64,000 nucleotides of DNA, taken from assembly GCA_022495005.1 (NCBI GenBank), contig JAGYXB010000010.1:124001-188000 (forward strand), given 5' to 3'. Numbering within the stretch: the first letter of the stretch is position 1; the number at the start of each line of letters is the position of its first letter. Position numbers and translations under genes: made by a program. Origin of the DNA: Rhyacophila brunnea. Lineage: Eukaryota > Arthropoda > Insecta > Trichoptera > Rhyacophilidae. The notes under the pieces are model-generated. The model made no database searches, was not told the origin of the DNA, and saw only the letters and a program-made list of their open reading frames with translations. Of the stretch, positions 1-12,498 are shown one piece after another.

Positions 1-1849
1 TAGACTAGATGGCGAGAAGATGATCGGGTAACAATAAGCTTTCACGAAAGTCAAACTAAAGTTTATTCAACGGAAACGTGAGTAAATATACAGCGGACAA
101 GATATACGCGTTACAATAATTTAAAAATAATAGACAAAGGGCGCGAGTTGCGTGTCCCTTTGATAGATTTTTGGTGATATAATTTTAATTAGTTTATTGA
201 CGTCTGTCCGTGTGTGATATCCGGCATGGATCCAAAGAAAACACAGTTAATTATTATTGCAGTGCTTGATTAATTGAACGAAGGTATTGAACATGCCAAT
301 AGAAGAACTATTCAAAAGAAGATAAATTATTGGTATTGAAGAATGTATTGAAGAATGTATTGTAAAGTTGGCTTAATTTAAGTCAAAGTAAAAAGGGTAG
401 GTGATAGATTTTCGTATGTCTAGTGGTGGCGCTTTTAGCAGTGGACTGTAATTTGAAGATGCTGGTGGATTACGGATCTAGGGGGGGTGGGATTTACACA
501 GGATGCCAGACACTGAACTTTTATATTGAGAGGGCTGGCGCATGCTGAAACCGGTTCGGTGTTCACGTACTCACGCACTAGTAAACGGACGGTTCGGAAT
601 GTCACTCTCACGGTTTCACTTGTGTTTATGAATAATGATGAAGGTTTGTATGAATGATGATAGCCGATATCACGACTTGCCTGTTACGCTTGGACGACGG
701 TCACAATATATCAAGCTGATCCGGCTGTGGTTCACGAACTACTTCTCAAGCAGTCTGTATAGTCGAATTAATCAGTTGACGACGGCTTAGCTGTAACAAG
801 CCTGCACGCGTCCGCTTTCTGCATGTAATTAAATGTTATTCACAATCACGGTCGCCTCATGACCCGTAACTGCTGGTTGCCTGGTTTTGTGACAATAATA
901 AGGGTTTTGGAAGTTGGTGAGGAGAAAGGAATGAGGGGTATCATAGTAGCATCTAGTGAGAACACAAAATTGGATCAACCTCAAAAGGTCGGGGCAGTTG
1001 ACGATTGTTCAATTTTTGCGTAGACATATTAATAATCATGAAAATAGTCGAAACTTTGATCAAATGGCAAATAATTCAAAATCACAGACATACGACTTAT
1101 TAGTACAGATAAGTAAAAGTAAATTATATTTTTAATGATTGTTTTTTCTGCCAAGTGAAGGGTTGCCTCTCATGTGAGATTGATGTGATTGAAGCGACTA
1201 TGGTCCGTTTAGTTAGAAGCTTCCTGTAATATTATAATATACTTAGTATAGCATAATATAGAACCGTTCGCAAAGCATTCCAGAACAGCATGTTAACCCG
1301 TTAACAAACCGCTTGTTGGGAACAACAACTTCCATATTATACGTCTTCTCTCCCACGACCTTTTGCTATGGCCGCCTACATCAAACAGGCCGCTATCTTT
1401 ACGCCTTTATCTACCGGTTCAGTGGATCTCTAGCATTACCTCAGAGTGTTAAATCCTTACGTTTACGGATTCAACATAATTTCATTTTAATATTTAAAAA
1501 AAAAACATTTGAAACATTAGCAGGTAGCAGAGTTATTCACGGATGTTGCTCAAATTAATTCATTCAATCATTGATTCATTCATTCATTTCATTGATGGTT
1601 CTTCATGATCCATAATGTTTCTTTTTCTTTTATTGATTGTGTGTTGGATAAGACATTAATTTATAATCTAAACGCCACTTTGTTGATTTTCTAACACCTT
1701 CCACACCACTCTTCAATTTGAATAGAACACAATCTTATAGAAATTGACAGTTTTAAAATTGTGTTTCCCATCTGAAACCACACTTATATTTTTACACCTT
1801 TCCCATCAATCTGTTATAAAATAATTGTTGTAATGTCATTAAATACTTT
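1..1849. other. Unassigned; moderately GC-rich part at 530-900
   Basis: No gene or known repeat recognised. 530-900 is richer in GC and CpG than its surroundings and has no close copy elsewhere in the window. 1560-1600 is a short TTCA-rich simple repeat. Confidence 0.4.
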
Positions 1850-2232
1850 CTATATTTATTTATTTAAGAATACAAAACATTGTCGACATAACAAATTTAA
1901 ATTCAAGACGTACACAACATGAGTTTTACATTAAAACAAATATTACCCTCACAACAGAGAAGAAGAGAATATAGAGTATAATAATAATAATAACAGAAAA
2001 AATTAAATCAAAACATACTTAAGTACAATAATTTAATACAGAAAAATAAAATTTTGCAAACAAAAAACATATAATTTTATACAGTTAAATAAAGTTTCAA
2101 AAATAAAACGCAAAGCACATCATTGAAAATGTTTATGTCTTTTGGGAGCGCATTTACTAATCTAGCACTCCTCGCTAATGGTGCCTGATAGGCTTGACAC
2201 GAGGAAACGGTTCCGATCCAGAATAAATCATG
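1850..2232 (-). mobile_element. LINE 3' end, second jockey-like subfamily, copy 1
   Basis: Minus strand, near-identical in order to 35665-35955: AAATTCAAGACGTACACAAC, ACAAATATTACCCTCACAA, TAGGCTTGACACGA and AACGGTTCCGATCCAGAA. The tail side has ATTTATTTATTTAAG. Only the last codons of a protein could be included; nothing translatable is left. Confidence 0.6.
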
Positions 2233-2550
2233 GCTGCCACCACATTTATTTTATTCGATAATATGCTAGAACTGCACTGTAAGTATCTGTCAAACTATTA
2301 TGAGAACATCCTATTATTCGTATTATTTCACGACGCAATAAAAATGAACGATTCCTTTATTTGCGTGATTCCAGTATATTTTTCAAATTTATAATTTGCG
2401 TTTACGGGTATGTTTTCTCTCACCTCATCCCCTTTAATACGTCTTATCCTATCTCGATCTCTCCTACATAATATTATGTTTTTTCTCGTGCATGACAGAG
2501 AGGTAGATAGATGTGCATGTAAACGGTTTAAATTTGCGTCCATATTTTTG

Positions 2551-2640
2551 GCCTAGTTTAATAAGTCCGATGTGAGTATGGCCTAGTTTAATAAGTCCGA
2601 TGTGAGTATGGCCTAGTTTAATAAGTCCGATGCGAGTATG
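2551..2640. repeat. Tandem repeat, 3 x 30 bp
   Basis: Three head-to-tail units starting GCCTAGTTTAATAAGTCCGA. The first two are identical and the third differs at one base (TGCGAG for TGTGAG). Read on the minus strand it gives a repeating decapeptide (LIKLGHTHIG), but the frame around it has no other coding evidence. Confidence 0.95.
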
Positions 2641-4076
2641 GCATGCATAAGTGCAAATTAAATTTCTATCTAGGTATGAGTGCGGAGGAATCCAAGCCAC
2701 TGAACAGGTTGTTGATAATTTATTCTGCATCATAAATGTTTTTGCAGGAAGACACTGCTCTCCGTTAAACTAACGAAAGCAAGTTGTCACAGATTTCTAC
2801 AATAATACATTGTTCATTTTCAGATAGAACGAACAAAAAAAAGAGTTTTAAAAACTTGTCAGCACTGCAGGCAAAATAGTCTGACCTATTACCTATACAT
2901 AAACGGGATGTCACTGGTAACATATCAATTTTATAAATAAATTCATCGAATAATCATTGTACAAATGTAAGTATACAAACGATTACCGACGCACTGCGGC
3001 TAATAAGAAATATTTATTAATATATTTTATAGAATAAACAATACTAAGTAGGTATTTAAAATAAGCTGAGGTTTGAATGTTTTTTTTTTTTTTTTTAAAT
3101 AAATCTGAACAAATTATCGCGCATTGTATGCAAGTTTACATTCGTTTCTTTATTGATATATATATTTACTGCTAACTATTTGTAATATTTAAATAAATAC
3201 GTACGCCAATTCTTTTCTTATATGGTGTGTTAACTATTTTAATGAATTTGAAATAGACCTATTCTAAAACTGCCCCATCGAGTAGGAGAGTACCGGCTAG
3301 GTATCTCGGAATATATCGCTCACGTCCCAGCCGGGGGTCATCGCAAACAAATGAGGGGTGTAAATTTAAACATACCCCTTCTTTGTACCCCCTTCGCTGG
3401 CATCTTGGGCGCCCACCCCACGGTGCCGCCCTTGAGCTATGGATCTTAGGAAGCTGCTTTGAATTTAGACCCCCTACATGTCTTTGAAATAAGGCTTCTA
3501 AGGTGTACGTACGATATGTATTATTGTTTAGAGATTAAGGATAATTCAAAGTTAGCCATTGTAAAAAGAATGCTTTATGGTGTACTTGATACATCTTAGA
3601 TTAAAAGCGTGTCCGGTAATTTATACGAAAACACTTGTAAGAAAGAAAATAGACGGAAAACATTAAACCAATTCACAAATGGTAGAAAAACATTTAACCG
3701 AATCGAATTTTCATCAATCAGTAGATTGGTTTATGATTGTACCATTTTGTAAAATTAGTAGCATTTATTAGAAAATAATGGTGTTTTACTAAGATTCAAT
3801 TAGAGAATGGGGGGAGAGTAACCATTTTAGTAAAAACTACAGTTTACTGAATTTTACTGATAATATTAATTTTAAATAATCAATACGCATTTAAAAAAAC
3901 ATTAAAAAAAATTGTCAAAAAATTAACGTATACCTAATTAAAAAAAAAACTGTATGAAATGTGTGTTTATTGGAAGTCAACTTTTTATTAGTTGGTAGGT
4001 AGGTAAGTATACTTGTATTATATTTTTGTTTATTTTTCTATTTATACTGTATCATACTTTTAGGGTACATAAATAT
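2641..4076. other. Unassigned AT-rich stretch with one GC-rich block
   Basis: 3270-3480 is GC-rich (CCCACCCCACGGTGCCGCCC) and looks like part of an unidentified repeat or exon. The rest is AT-rich with A and T runs. Nothing else seen. Confidence 0.4.
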
Positions 4077-4675
4077 GTAGCTGTCAGTATATTAGTGATC
4101 AAATATCTATTTTTAATGCATCAAATTATTCAACGGCAATACTATATTCCCAGCGACTCATATTCCAGTAAACAACTTATTACATATATCGGCAGATTGG
4201 ATGGCGATATGAAATACTTTATTGCAATGAAAAATTAGTCTGATATCCATTCCCATAGTATCATATTATATTATGACTATAATAATAAATAAAATTCACT
4301 GCTACTCGTATTTAAACCACTGACATGTTCAATATAATTATGTACTGGAATATAATGTTTAGGTATTACTTTTGACTGTATAAATTACCAATACTGATTT
4401 ATCAAAATGTCACTCGAATATACGTCGTTTCCAGTCTGTTACCATTGCAGTCTCTATATCACTTAGCCCAACATCTGATTGTACTGAGATGCGGACCTCG
4501 GATTAGTTTAGTATTGTAACATAACTGCTGTAACCTACTATTATACCAACCATTACGCCTAATAAAACTCGCTCCTGCATACATCTTCGACTTCTCCATC
4601 ATCATCCTCAACACCATAACCTACGACACATCGACAGCTCCCGAAGTGTGAACCCACACATCGAACACCACACAT
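4077..4675 (+). repeat. LTR-like repeat, copy 1
   Basis: About 600 bp shared with 27601-28236: GTAGCTGTCAGTATATTA, TATCTATTTTTAATG, CATTTCCATAGTATCATATT-type block, ATATAATGTTTA, and ACCAACC.TTACGCC then AATAAAACTCGCTCCTGCAT. The AATAAA signal and the repeat's size fit an LTR. No internal retrotransposon genes sit next to it, so it would be a solo LTR or fragment. The family is not identified. Confidence 0.55.
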
Positions 4676-4879
4676 ATTAATTTATATTTTCCAGAAAATA
4701 TATGTTTTTAAGTGTCTATAAATTTAATGTGCTATGAATTTAAAAAAAAAATCCAACATCCAAAGAAATTTTTAATAGTAAAACCAAACATTATTATAAG
4801 GCTTAAAATATTCAGAAAATACGATATTCCTTGTAATAAAAATCTAAAAATAATTTCATATACTTAGTTATTTTCTCTT

Positions 4880-4993
4880 TCTAGGGGTACCGAATTGGAA
4901 AGCGGCCACACTATATAGGGACAGGTGGAATGAGCTGTTGGAGAAGGCCAAGACCCACACTGGTTTGTCGCGCCCCTGATGATGATGATGATG
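4880..4993 (+). mobile_element. 5'-truncated LINE end with 14 bp TSD
   Basis: An in-frame C-terminal tail VPNWKAATLYRDRW... to a TGA at 4977, of the kind ending many insect LINE reverse-transcriptase proteins, then a (GAT)n tail. The same 14 bases AGTTATTTTCTCTT lie on both sides (4866-4879 and 4994-5007), a target-primed insertion signature. It landed at the 3' end of another LINE fragment (4999-5390, minus). Confidence 0.8.
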
Positions 4994-4998
4994 AGTTA

Positions 4999-5390
4999 TT
5001 TTCTCTTCTTCTTCTTCTTAGTCGTTCCCTCATGTTTTTAATATGTGGAGCGACGAAGACTTTCCACCTCTTTTTCGATTCGCTACTTCTCTCAGGGCAG
5101 AGTGAATGCTGCCCACAGACGCTCTTCCTCTGCTTCGCCTTCCCTGAAGGCTACTTCACCAGTCTCTCCGGGTTATCCATTATATTATGCAGTCTCTAGA
5201 TTGCCTGGTTCGTCCTGTGTTCTGTCCAAGAATTGCGAAACAATTGATGCCAACACCATATTTAGAAGGCATTAATAATTGCCTTCCACTCCCTTGCCTT
5301 CAGGGTCCACGACTCGGTACAGTAAAAAAATATGGAGAACACTAATATTTGCACAAGGATCATTTTCGTAGCAATTGAAATTCCTTGATC
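4999..5390 (-). pseudogene. LINE reverse-transcriptase C-terminal remnant
   Basis: On the minus strand, conceptual reading gives ESWTLKAREWKAI, then SWTEHRTNQ, typical of the region after the LINE polymerase core (ETWTL..., R.LRISWT..RTN). It then jumps to REVANRKR...VAPHIKNMRE and a (GAA)n tail. An internal deletion has joined these parts, and stops break the frame. Short plus-strand frames at 4930-5275 are shadows of this remnant. Confidence 0.6.
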
Positions 5391-5639
5391 CTTCTATATA
5401 GTGGTTTCAATTTCAATTTCGATTTCAATTTATTTATTTTTAGCATATTGTGGATATTACAAATCACATCTGCCTTTTCCACTAATGGTCGATTTCAGAT
5501 TTACAAACTCGTCCACTGTTTCTAAGTTTAGGAGTATACTGGCTGCTGGTAGAAGGTTTTTTTCAATTATAAATACAATATTTTGTCAACGTAAGTATTG
5601 ATTATTTAAGGCCTTGTCCAAATAGCGCGTGTCTCGCCG

Positions 5640-5755
5640 CAATTGCATATTGTGGACATCTCAATGAGGTCATCTGTACCTCGACCACGCGCTACTGTCG
5701 TCACGGTGCGAATGCATGTAGACGGCTCAATGAGGCCACATGTACCTGAAATGCG
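5640..5755. repeat. Imperfect direct repeat, ~45 bp
   Basis: CTCAATGAGGTCATCTGTACC (5661) and CTCAATGAGGCCACATGTACC (5729) with matching left flanks GAC.T/GACGG. Spacing about 69 bp. GC-richer than surroundings; no known family. Confidence 0.6.
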
Positions 5756-6639
5756 TAAAGAAAAAAAATATTTTTGAAATAATCCTAAATTGCAGATTTC
5801 AAATTCACTCGCTGAATACATAATATAAAATTTATTTTTATTAATGTCGGATCTAAATAATCGACTAGTACGGAGTTTTTGTCACTAAATTAACTGCCTG
5901 CGAGGGGTTTCCCGTATAAAAAAAATATTACGAAATACAACGAAGGTCTGTTAAACTATGTTGCTGATAACAAAAATAAGTTTCAAATTAACGATAATTA
6001 TATATAAACTAATAATTTCTCATCAAAGTACACCGAGTACCTGAAACTTATACTTTGTTTACTCTATAGTCTAATGTGGACTTTGGTGTTTGAATTTTCC
6101 CACTCTCCCCTTATTTGGCAATAGGTCGGTTTCAAACACGGCAATCTATCATCGAGCTGCATATAACTATTGTCACTTTTGATTGTGTGTATAAACCACC
6201 TTCTATTGAGAACTTTGCTAAGAAAGAGGAGATGGGGGGTGGTGTGGGCGTAAGGTGCCGGGCAGATATCTTAAAGCCGACTAACTAAGGGGCCAGCACA
6301 CGTGAGAAAGGTGCGTCACATTGTTGCGTCTTTTGTGAAAATATTAAATTGCGTTTATTAATTTTATAAAATGTATCCGGTATTAAATTTGGTGTTTACT
6401 ACATAATACTGCCAAAAGTTGGTAAGTCTCTAAATCATCTTATGGAGTAATTGCAATTCAAAGTTTGACATGCCCTCTAAAATTAGGCATCATGCTAATT
6501 TCGTTGTGCTTTATGTGCATGTTCTATATATCGGATGTCCTTGATTTTTTTGTCTAGCATACATATTTCTATATAGAAAAAGTTGTTAACTCTTAGTAGC
6601 TAAATTATCGACTTACTAACTTTTTGCAATATTATTTAA
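5756..6639. other. Unassigned
   Basis: No gene or repeat recognised. Slightly GC-richer around 6210-6320 (GGGGGGTGGTGTGGGCG). Confidence 0.4.
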
Positions 6640-6995
6640 ATCTGGATCGTTTTCGTCCGCTTCAGAGGGGTATTTTAAAATAAATAATCTTTATAAAATA
6701 GTCAAGATTATTTAGTTGAAAATGTCTCTTTGAGACTGTCAAACCCGGTATAGATTTAATTAATAAAATTGGAAAAATATGCGTTTTATAAAATTAAATT
6801 AATAATACAATCCATTTCCACTATGAATTAATTGACAGTTAACACAATAAAAGTGTGTTAATCGCATTATATTGTATCTCGGTTCCTCCTTCCTTAGTAA
6901 CCAACAAAAATGCCGTGAGTGGAGAAATAAAACAGTACAACAACAAACAGTACGACTCTACAAACCAGCTAACTGCACTTTTGTCTAAAAATTAG
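6640..6995. repeat. Repeat related to 57310-58170 and 36008
   Basis: CGTTTTCGTCCGCTTCAGAGG and CACTATGAATTAATTGACAG match 57310-58170. GTACGACTCTACAAACCAGC (6950-6970) recurs inverted at about 36010-36045. Confidence 0.45.
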
Positions 6996-7360
6996 GTTTT
7001 GATGTCATTTTATTATAAAGCATGTTTCTATGCTCACACAAACTCCTAAACCTATAAATAAATGTGTTATTGTTCTTCACACAAACAGTCAACTGCTGGT
7101 GTCAAGTTTCCAATATCGTAAATGGAACAACTTCGTCCTTTATATAAATTTTCTTTACATAAACAAGGGAAGCTAAAATAGTGCAACAGTACATAGTGCA
7201 GGTTATTAAGTAAAAAAAATATTTCGAAGTGTATTTTTGGAATTGTTAAATTCCGCTCGATAGTTATATTATTATGTTTTTTCATCTTCCTGGATAATTT
7301 TCCCAAATGGAGTTAACCGGTTTGCGGATAAAGCAGTCGATTTTGTGTTCCTTCGATTCA

Positions 7361-8095
7361 TTTTTTTTTTTTTTTTTATACATACCGTGAACATTACAAA
7401 TTATAAATTTAAGACGTTCACAACATGACATTTAAAAACAAAGAAACAGTGTAAAGAAGACATAAATATATTATGCAGTATCACAAAAACAGTATGAAAA
7501 GTGAAGTAAAAGGTAGGTACAAAAATTATAAAAAATATAAATTATAAAGCATGGAAGCACACCGAATGAGCTAAGTGGACCCTATTTTAAGAATTTGTAA
7601 AACAACGTCCATTTGTACTTATCCTCACGTTGGTGGAATAATAATATATCAACATCCGAAGCGTCGAAGCGTTGAACAAAGTTATAGCCTCTCAATTGGT
7701 ATCACAAATGGCAGGTTAGTTCTGCTCCACGGGAGAATAAACAACTGATGCACCCGATTTCTAAGTTAGTTATAAGGGACACACAAGTCAATACTATCAA
7801 GAATGACAGAGTTCTCATTTACACCACGTATAAGTCGAAAAAAATACGTTGCCAAATATTGATATCTTTTTAGCATTTAAACTACAGTGTGTAAGCATAC
7901 CTAAGAGAAAGTCAGTTGGATAAAGCCACGGATAGTAGACATAATATAACCTCAAATAAAGGAGTTTCATAAATTTCTTTTAAACTCGCTCCACCATAAG
8001 GTCATATTTCAACTGATGCGGTGCCAAAAAAATTGACCCGCTCTCAAGCCGGCTTCTAGCTAAGAAATCCTTAGCTTCTCAATTATTATAAGAAA
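7361..8095 (-). pseudogene. Jockey-like LINE 3' end
   Basis: Minus strand, ending in a poly(A) seen as T17 at 7361-7377. Upstream are the conserved 3' words TTGTGAACGTCTTAAATTT and CATAAGGTCATATTTCAACT (complement). Broken frames correspond to the C-terminal part of a jockey-type reverse transcriptase. The same segment is better preserved in the plus-strand copy at 55690-56304 (KFLRLLYL..., DDEY.WTLFYK.LK). Truncated at about 8095. Confidence 0.68.
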
Positions 8096-8867
8096 AAGAG
8101 GTACACTGTAACTTAGCGGACCAGTTGGACGCATGTCACGGCCGCTTTATATATCGGTGCTAGATAATGAGCAACTTAAGGTGTGCCCATACACATGTAC
8201 CTTCCCGCACAATACCTCTGTACCTTCACATCTTCGTGTACCTCGCACCGGAACATAACACCCCCCCACTTAAGCACAGGCCCCCCTGTTTCTTCAAAGG
8301 AGTAGACCGGGGGGGTTCGTAGCCGGTACTAGACGTCACGGGGCAAATAATGGCGATGGTCTCACGCCTTCTGGACTTTGGCAATATTTCAGCGTCTTTG
8401 TGTGTTGCTCCAGCTCCTAGTCTTGGCTTTAAATACCGATGGGGCCATAAATTTGACGAGAGGTGTTTTTTGGAAGGCTACTATTGCTACCTGTTGAGGT
8501 TACAATAAAACACAGTTTTTATTGTCTAAATAACTGAGGATATTAAATACAGTCGTAAATTTCTATTTAAAAAAATCGACCATAGTAAGGAAAAGGGGCG
8601 TAACTCATTTTTACAAAATAAGTTTTATTTGATAATAACGTTATACCTACATTACTAAGTACACGTTGTGTTTAAAGGATGTAAGCTGCAAACGCTGATT
8701 TATTATCTAATTTTAGCTGGCAATTTAAAAAAATAGAACTAAGTGAAGTGGGAAAACGACTTAACAGTCAAATTTCTTGGTTTTTCTTCAATTAACTTAA
8801 TAATTAATATCATATTAGGAGTATAAAAACCAAATTATTAATTATCATGCACTTAAAGGTTATATAT
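8096..8867. other. Unassigned; GC-rich block at 8240-8350
   Basis: A C-run/G-run pair (CCCCCCCAC ... CCGGGGGGG) sits about 60 bp apart. No coding signal or known family. The remainder is AT-rich. Confidence 0.4.
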
Positions 8868-9279
8868 ATTTTACAACGTTTTTCTTAGCTCGTATTCTTA
8901 TTTGTGCGGTACAAATCGTGCAATCGATTTTTAACTTTAACTTCCCGACTAGCTAAACATTTGAAACTTTTAGAATATATCGGAACACGATGCCAATGCA
9001 TTTTTTCAATACTTTTAGCCATCTTTAAGTAGAATTGAATTCATTTTCAGTTAATTCTGTTTTGTATGAAACGTTGTTTCGACACCATTATGGGTTGCTA
9101 GGGGTCTGGGGTCCTAGTAACTAAATTATCAATATATACGTGCGTTACTATGGAAATCAATATGACATGTCAAGTACAAATTTTTTTGATAGTTTAAGCT
9201 AGTCAAGTCAAGTTTATATTGTTTAACAGAAAATTTAAAAACGTTGTATATAAAAAGTTATTTTTATCTTGTAATTATT
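8868..9279 (+). mobile_element. Family A repeat, copy 1
   Basis: Starts ATTTTACAACGTTTTTCTTA and ends ATCTTGTAATTATT. Common features of family A: an outer ACGTTTTT that is complementary to AAAAACGT near the right end; a right-end hairpin TAAAAAGTT..TTTTTA; an internal GTTGCTAGG...CCTAGTAAC inverted repeat; and the strongly conserved block AGAATTGAATTCATTTTCAG. Non-coding. This copy lacks the GGAAGAAATCCGTAAAAAGT block seen in others. Confidence 0.75.
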
Positions 9280-9459
9280 GTATTTTAACTTTGACAGAAA
9301 ACCAAAAAAAAAAAAACATTTTTGTGCCTCCTGTAAAATTTGATTTGTGTGGATTACGTTATTTTTCCTTTCTACAGTCGAAATACTTTCACTTTAATGG
9401 TGTACACAGTTTCTTGCTAGAAATTTAATTAAAATAAAAACACAATATAATATACAGGA

Positions 9460-9548
9460 TATAGGGTACAGCTATGGACCTCGAGTTCAAATCTCGGGTC
9501 TGGCTAATTCACATTGTTTTTTAAACAATAATCTGTTATGATTCTACA
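9460..9548 (+). mobile_element. Diverged tRNA-like SINE head
   Basis: CTCGAGTTCAAATCTCGGG forms a T-arm-like stem-loop with B box. The next bases CTGGCTAATTCACATTG and ATCTGTTATG recall SINE family 1. No proper acceptor or anticodon stem, so not a tRNA gene. Confidence 0.5.
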
Positions 9549-9939
9549 TCGCATTGTAGAGTCAATTAAAATAAATAATATATGTCTATTGATAACGTAA
9601 CAATACGACAAACTAAATTTTGAATATTCAAATTTGATCATCTCGAAAAGTAAATCAACAGTCGATGAAGGTTTTGGATGATTGATAGCATCATTTAGGG
9701 CTGGAATGCTGTGTGAAGGTCAAAAATAAAGATTTTTGTGAATCTTTGCGAGCTTAGCGTAGATAATCTGTGAACTTTATAGGAAAAACGTGTATGTTCT
9801 TATGATATTTTGTCTTTTTCTCATCTTAGAAATTACCATTTAATACCCACATAATATATATTAATACCATAAAAGAGTATTGTTGTAAACGTCATCATAT
9901 TAAAATTGAGAATAAAGCCATATTTGGGTACATAGCAGC

Positions 9940-10142
9940 ATCTATTCTATACACAAGGCAGCTATAAACGGCTATCGAGGTCAATTTATCATATGTATGT
10001 ATTGAGGCGGTTAATTGTTACAATAAGTTAACCGTCTGAAGTGTCAGAAAGTGCTGTTTTAACAGCACCTATCTTGGCTGTGTTAACTTTTGGAGCGAGA
10101 TTTGACAGTTTTGACAGCTTAGACGGCTAACTTATTGCCAAC
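9940..10142. repeat. Partial MITE related to 52409-52699
   Basis: Shares TATTCTATACACAAGGCA and GGTTAATTGTTACAATAAGT with 55540-55660, and TTTTAACAGCACCT and TTAGACGGCTAACTTATTG with 52409-52699. Likely a degraded member of the same non-autonomous family. Ends not resolved. Confidence 0.5.
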
Positions 10143-10261
10143 ATTTTACGGCGTATTGAAAACCTATGTTATTAAAAATCCATATAGCTAACATGTAGAT
10201 TTACGACAATTTCAATAAAATGTTGTATTTTTCTTGAAAGGTCATTGTCACTGTTCTATTT

Positions 10262-11020
10262 TTTTACCACGTTTTTATTAGCTCGTACTCTTGTTTGTCC
10301 AATACAATTTTTTTCTTGTTTGTCCAAGATTTGTATTGGACGATTGAAGATTTTTAACTAACTTCTCGACTAGCTAGACATTTGAAACTTTTAAAATATA
10401 TCAGAACACGACGACAATGCATTCTTTTAATACTTTTAGCCATCTTTAAGCAGAATTGAATTCATTTTCAGTTAATTCCGTTTTGTTATTATAGTTATTT
10501 CGGAAAAAAAATCGTAAAAAGTAAAACACTATTATTGGTTGCTAAGGGGGTCCTAGCAACTAAATTATTAATATATATGTGCATTACTATGGAAATCAAT
10601 ATGAAATGTCAAAATGACATTTCAGTATTCTATATTTATTCAGTATTTCTATGAAGTACAAAAAAAGTATTTATTAATACATATAATTGCAGCGCTCGAA
10701 ATGGAATTTGAAATACGAACCGGAGCGCTCGAAAATTTTCTGAGGATATTAACAAGGTTATCAAATTTTATGTGTATTTTATAAACATAAGTGTACCTAC
10801 TAGATTTTTGTTATATCTTTCTATGGCATATCTAGCTCAGACGCTCTAATTATTTTCTCCGTGAGACGGAGCGATAGCTTTACAGATTTCACGAACCGGA
10901 AAGGCGCTCCGGTGCGTTCCGGTCCATTTCGAGCCCTGTAAGAATTGTCAAGTTTATATGATTCATCAGAAAATTTAAAAACGTGGTATATAAAAAGATC
11001 TTTTTATCTTGTAATTATTT
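10262..11020 (+). mobile_element. Family A repeat, copy 2 (interrupted)
   Basis: Starts TTTTACCACGTTTTTATTAG and ends CTTTTTATCTTGTAATTATT. Carries the CGTAAAAAGTAAAACACTA block and is split by the hAT-like MITE at 10690-10938. The outer ACCACGTTTTT and the inner-right AAAAACGTGGTA are exact inverted repeats here. Confidence 0.78.
10690..10938. mobile_element. hAT-like MITE, copy 2, inside a family A repeat
   Basis: 249 bp from CAGCGCTCGAAATGGA to TTTCGAGCCCTG, homologous to 39291-39555. It interrupts a family A copy. Uninterrupted family A copies at 30490 and 51007 read ACATAGAATTGTCAAG or ACATAGAATTATCAAG, whereas here the left side ends TATAATTG and the right side resumes TAAGAATTG. This is the target site duplicated with small later changes. 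Confidence 0.8.
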
Positions 11021-11556
11021 CATGTTCTGTTTTGTCACCGTTTTGTTTCTTAATGTTGTTTTGTTCGAAGCATAAGGCTGTGAGGAATTGGAAAACTTCA
11101 TCCAGTACTGGATCGACTGTGACTGATAATGGAGTTACATAAATTAATAAACTCTCCATGTTACGGGTGAATTTTGCGGAAGTGTAGCTATTCACTTTGA
11201 GGAGGACACACCTACTTATTTCGTTATTTACACCGTCCACAATATTATTTGTACCATAAACAAGGAGAGGCATCCTAGATAGGCAGCCATTACTGGGATG
11301 TGTATCTACTCCCTTTCCTCTTGTATCAACCCGTTTAATAAAGTGACCATCGATTAATACCTATTTTTAGTAAACACCATAATATATAATGTGTTGAAAT
11401 TCGTACCTTCGTCGAATATTCGAATTTTAAAATACGCCATTCCGATAGATATTAATTTTATACATTTTTAAAAACAAATGAACGTAACATTCAACGTCAT
11501 TCGCATATTATATTCAATGGCGGATATTCAAAACAAACAAATACGTATTTTATTAG

Positions 11557-11987
11557 AACGTTTTTCTTAGCTCGTATTCTTATTTGTCCGGTACAAATCT
11601 TGCAATCGATTTTTAACTAAATTTTCGACTAGCTAGACATTTGAAACTTTTAGATTATATCAGAACACGATGCCAATGCATTATTTTAATACTTTTAGCC
11701 ATCTTTAATAAGTAGAATTGAATTCATTTTCAGTTAATTCTGTTTTGTATGAAAAGTTATTTCGATACCATTATTGGTTGCTAGGGGGTCTTAGCAACTA
11801 AATTATTAATATATACCTACGTGCGTTACTATGGAAATCAATATGAAATGACATTTCATTATTCAGTATTTCTATGAAGTACAATTTTTTTTGATCGTTT
11901 AAGCTAGTCAAGTCAAGTTTATATTATGATTCAACAGAAAAATTAAAAACGTTGTATATAAAAAGTTCTTTTTATCTTGTAATTATT
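11557..11987 (+). mobile_element. Family A repeat, copy 3
   Basis: Recognised by AACGTTTTTCTTAGCTCG, ATATCAGAACACGATGCC, TGGTTGCTAGGGGGTC and the ending CTTTTTATCTTGTAATTATT. Short subtype without the GTAAAAAGTAAAAC block. Confidence 0.75.
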
Positions 11988-12498
11988 AACTGTTAATTTA
12001 CGATTGTTTCGAAGGTTGTATTCATTTTCATTTAATTTCTCATCTACTGAAGAAGGTGGTAGAGAAGATTAGGATATTAAGTAATACTGCAGGGGGTGAA
12101 TGCTGGGTAACTATAAGCTAAACGGGAAGCTAAGCTCACCGTAGGTTTTCAAGGGTTTTACGAAGAAAATATGTAGGAGTTGATGGCTGTAAAGACTGCC
12201 CAGCGATTGTAAGGTTTATACAAACGATTTTCTTTGATGCAGATAACGCAATCGATTCGACAGAAGATTTAAAAGGGGGTCTTATAATAATTCATACAAT
12301 TACTAACACACAATTAATATGGTAACATACAATTAGTAACACACAGCAATACACAATTAATTTTTAAAAGATGCGTATTTCTCACAAATTTAGTATAAAA
12401 GATTACATAAAGCCTAAGAAACCTCCTGCAACGAAGATCAAACGGCCCATAGTATTAAAACCACTGTAAATGACGCATTTTTGTACCTACACAAACAC

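Noticed and set aside
2551..2640. CRISPR array
   Set aside because: Units are directly adjacent with no spacers, in a eukaryotic setting.
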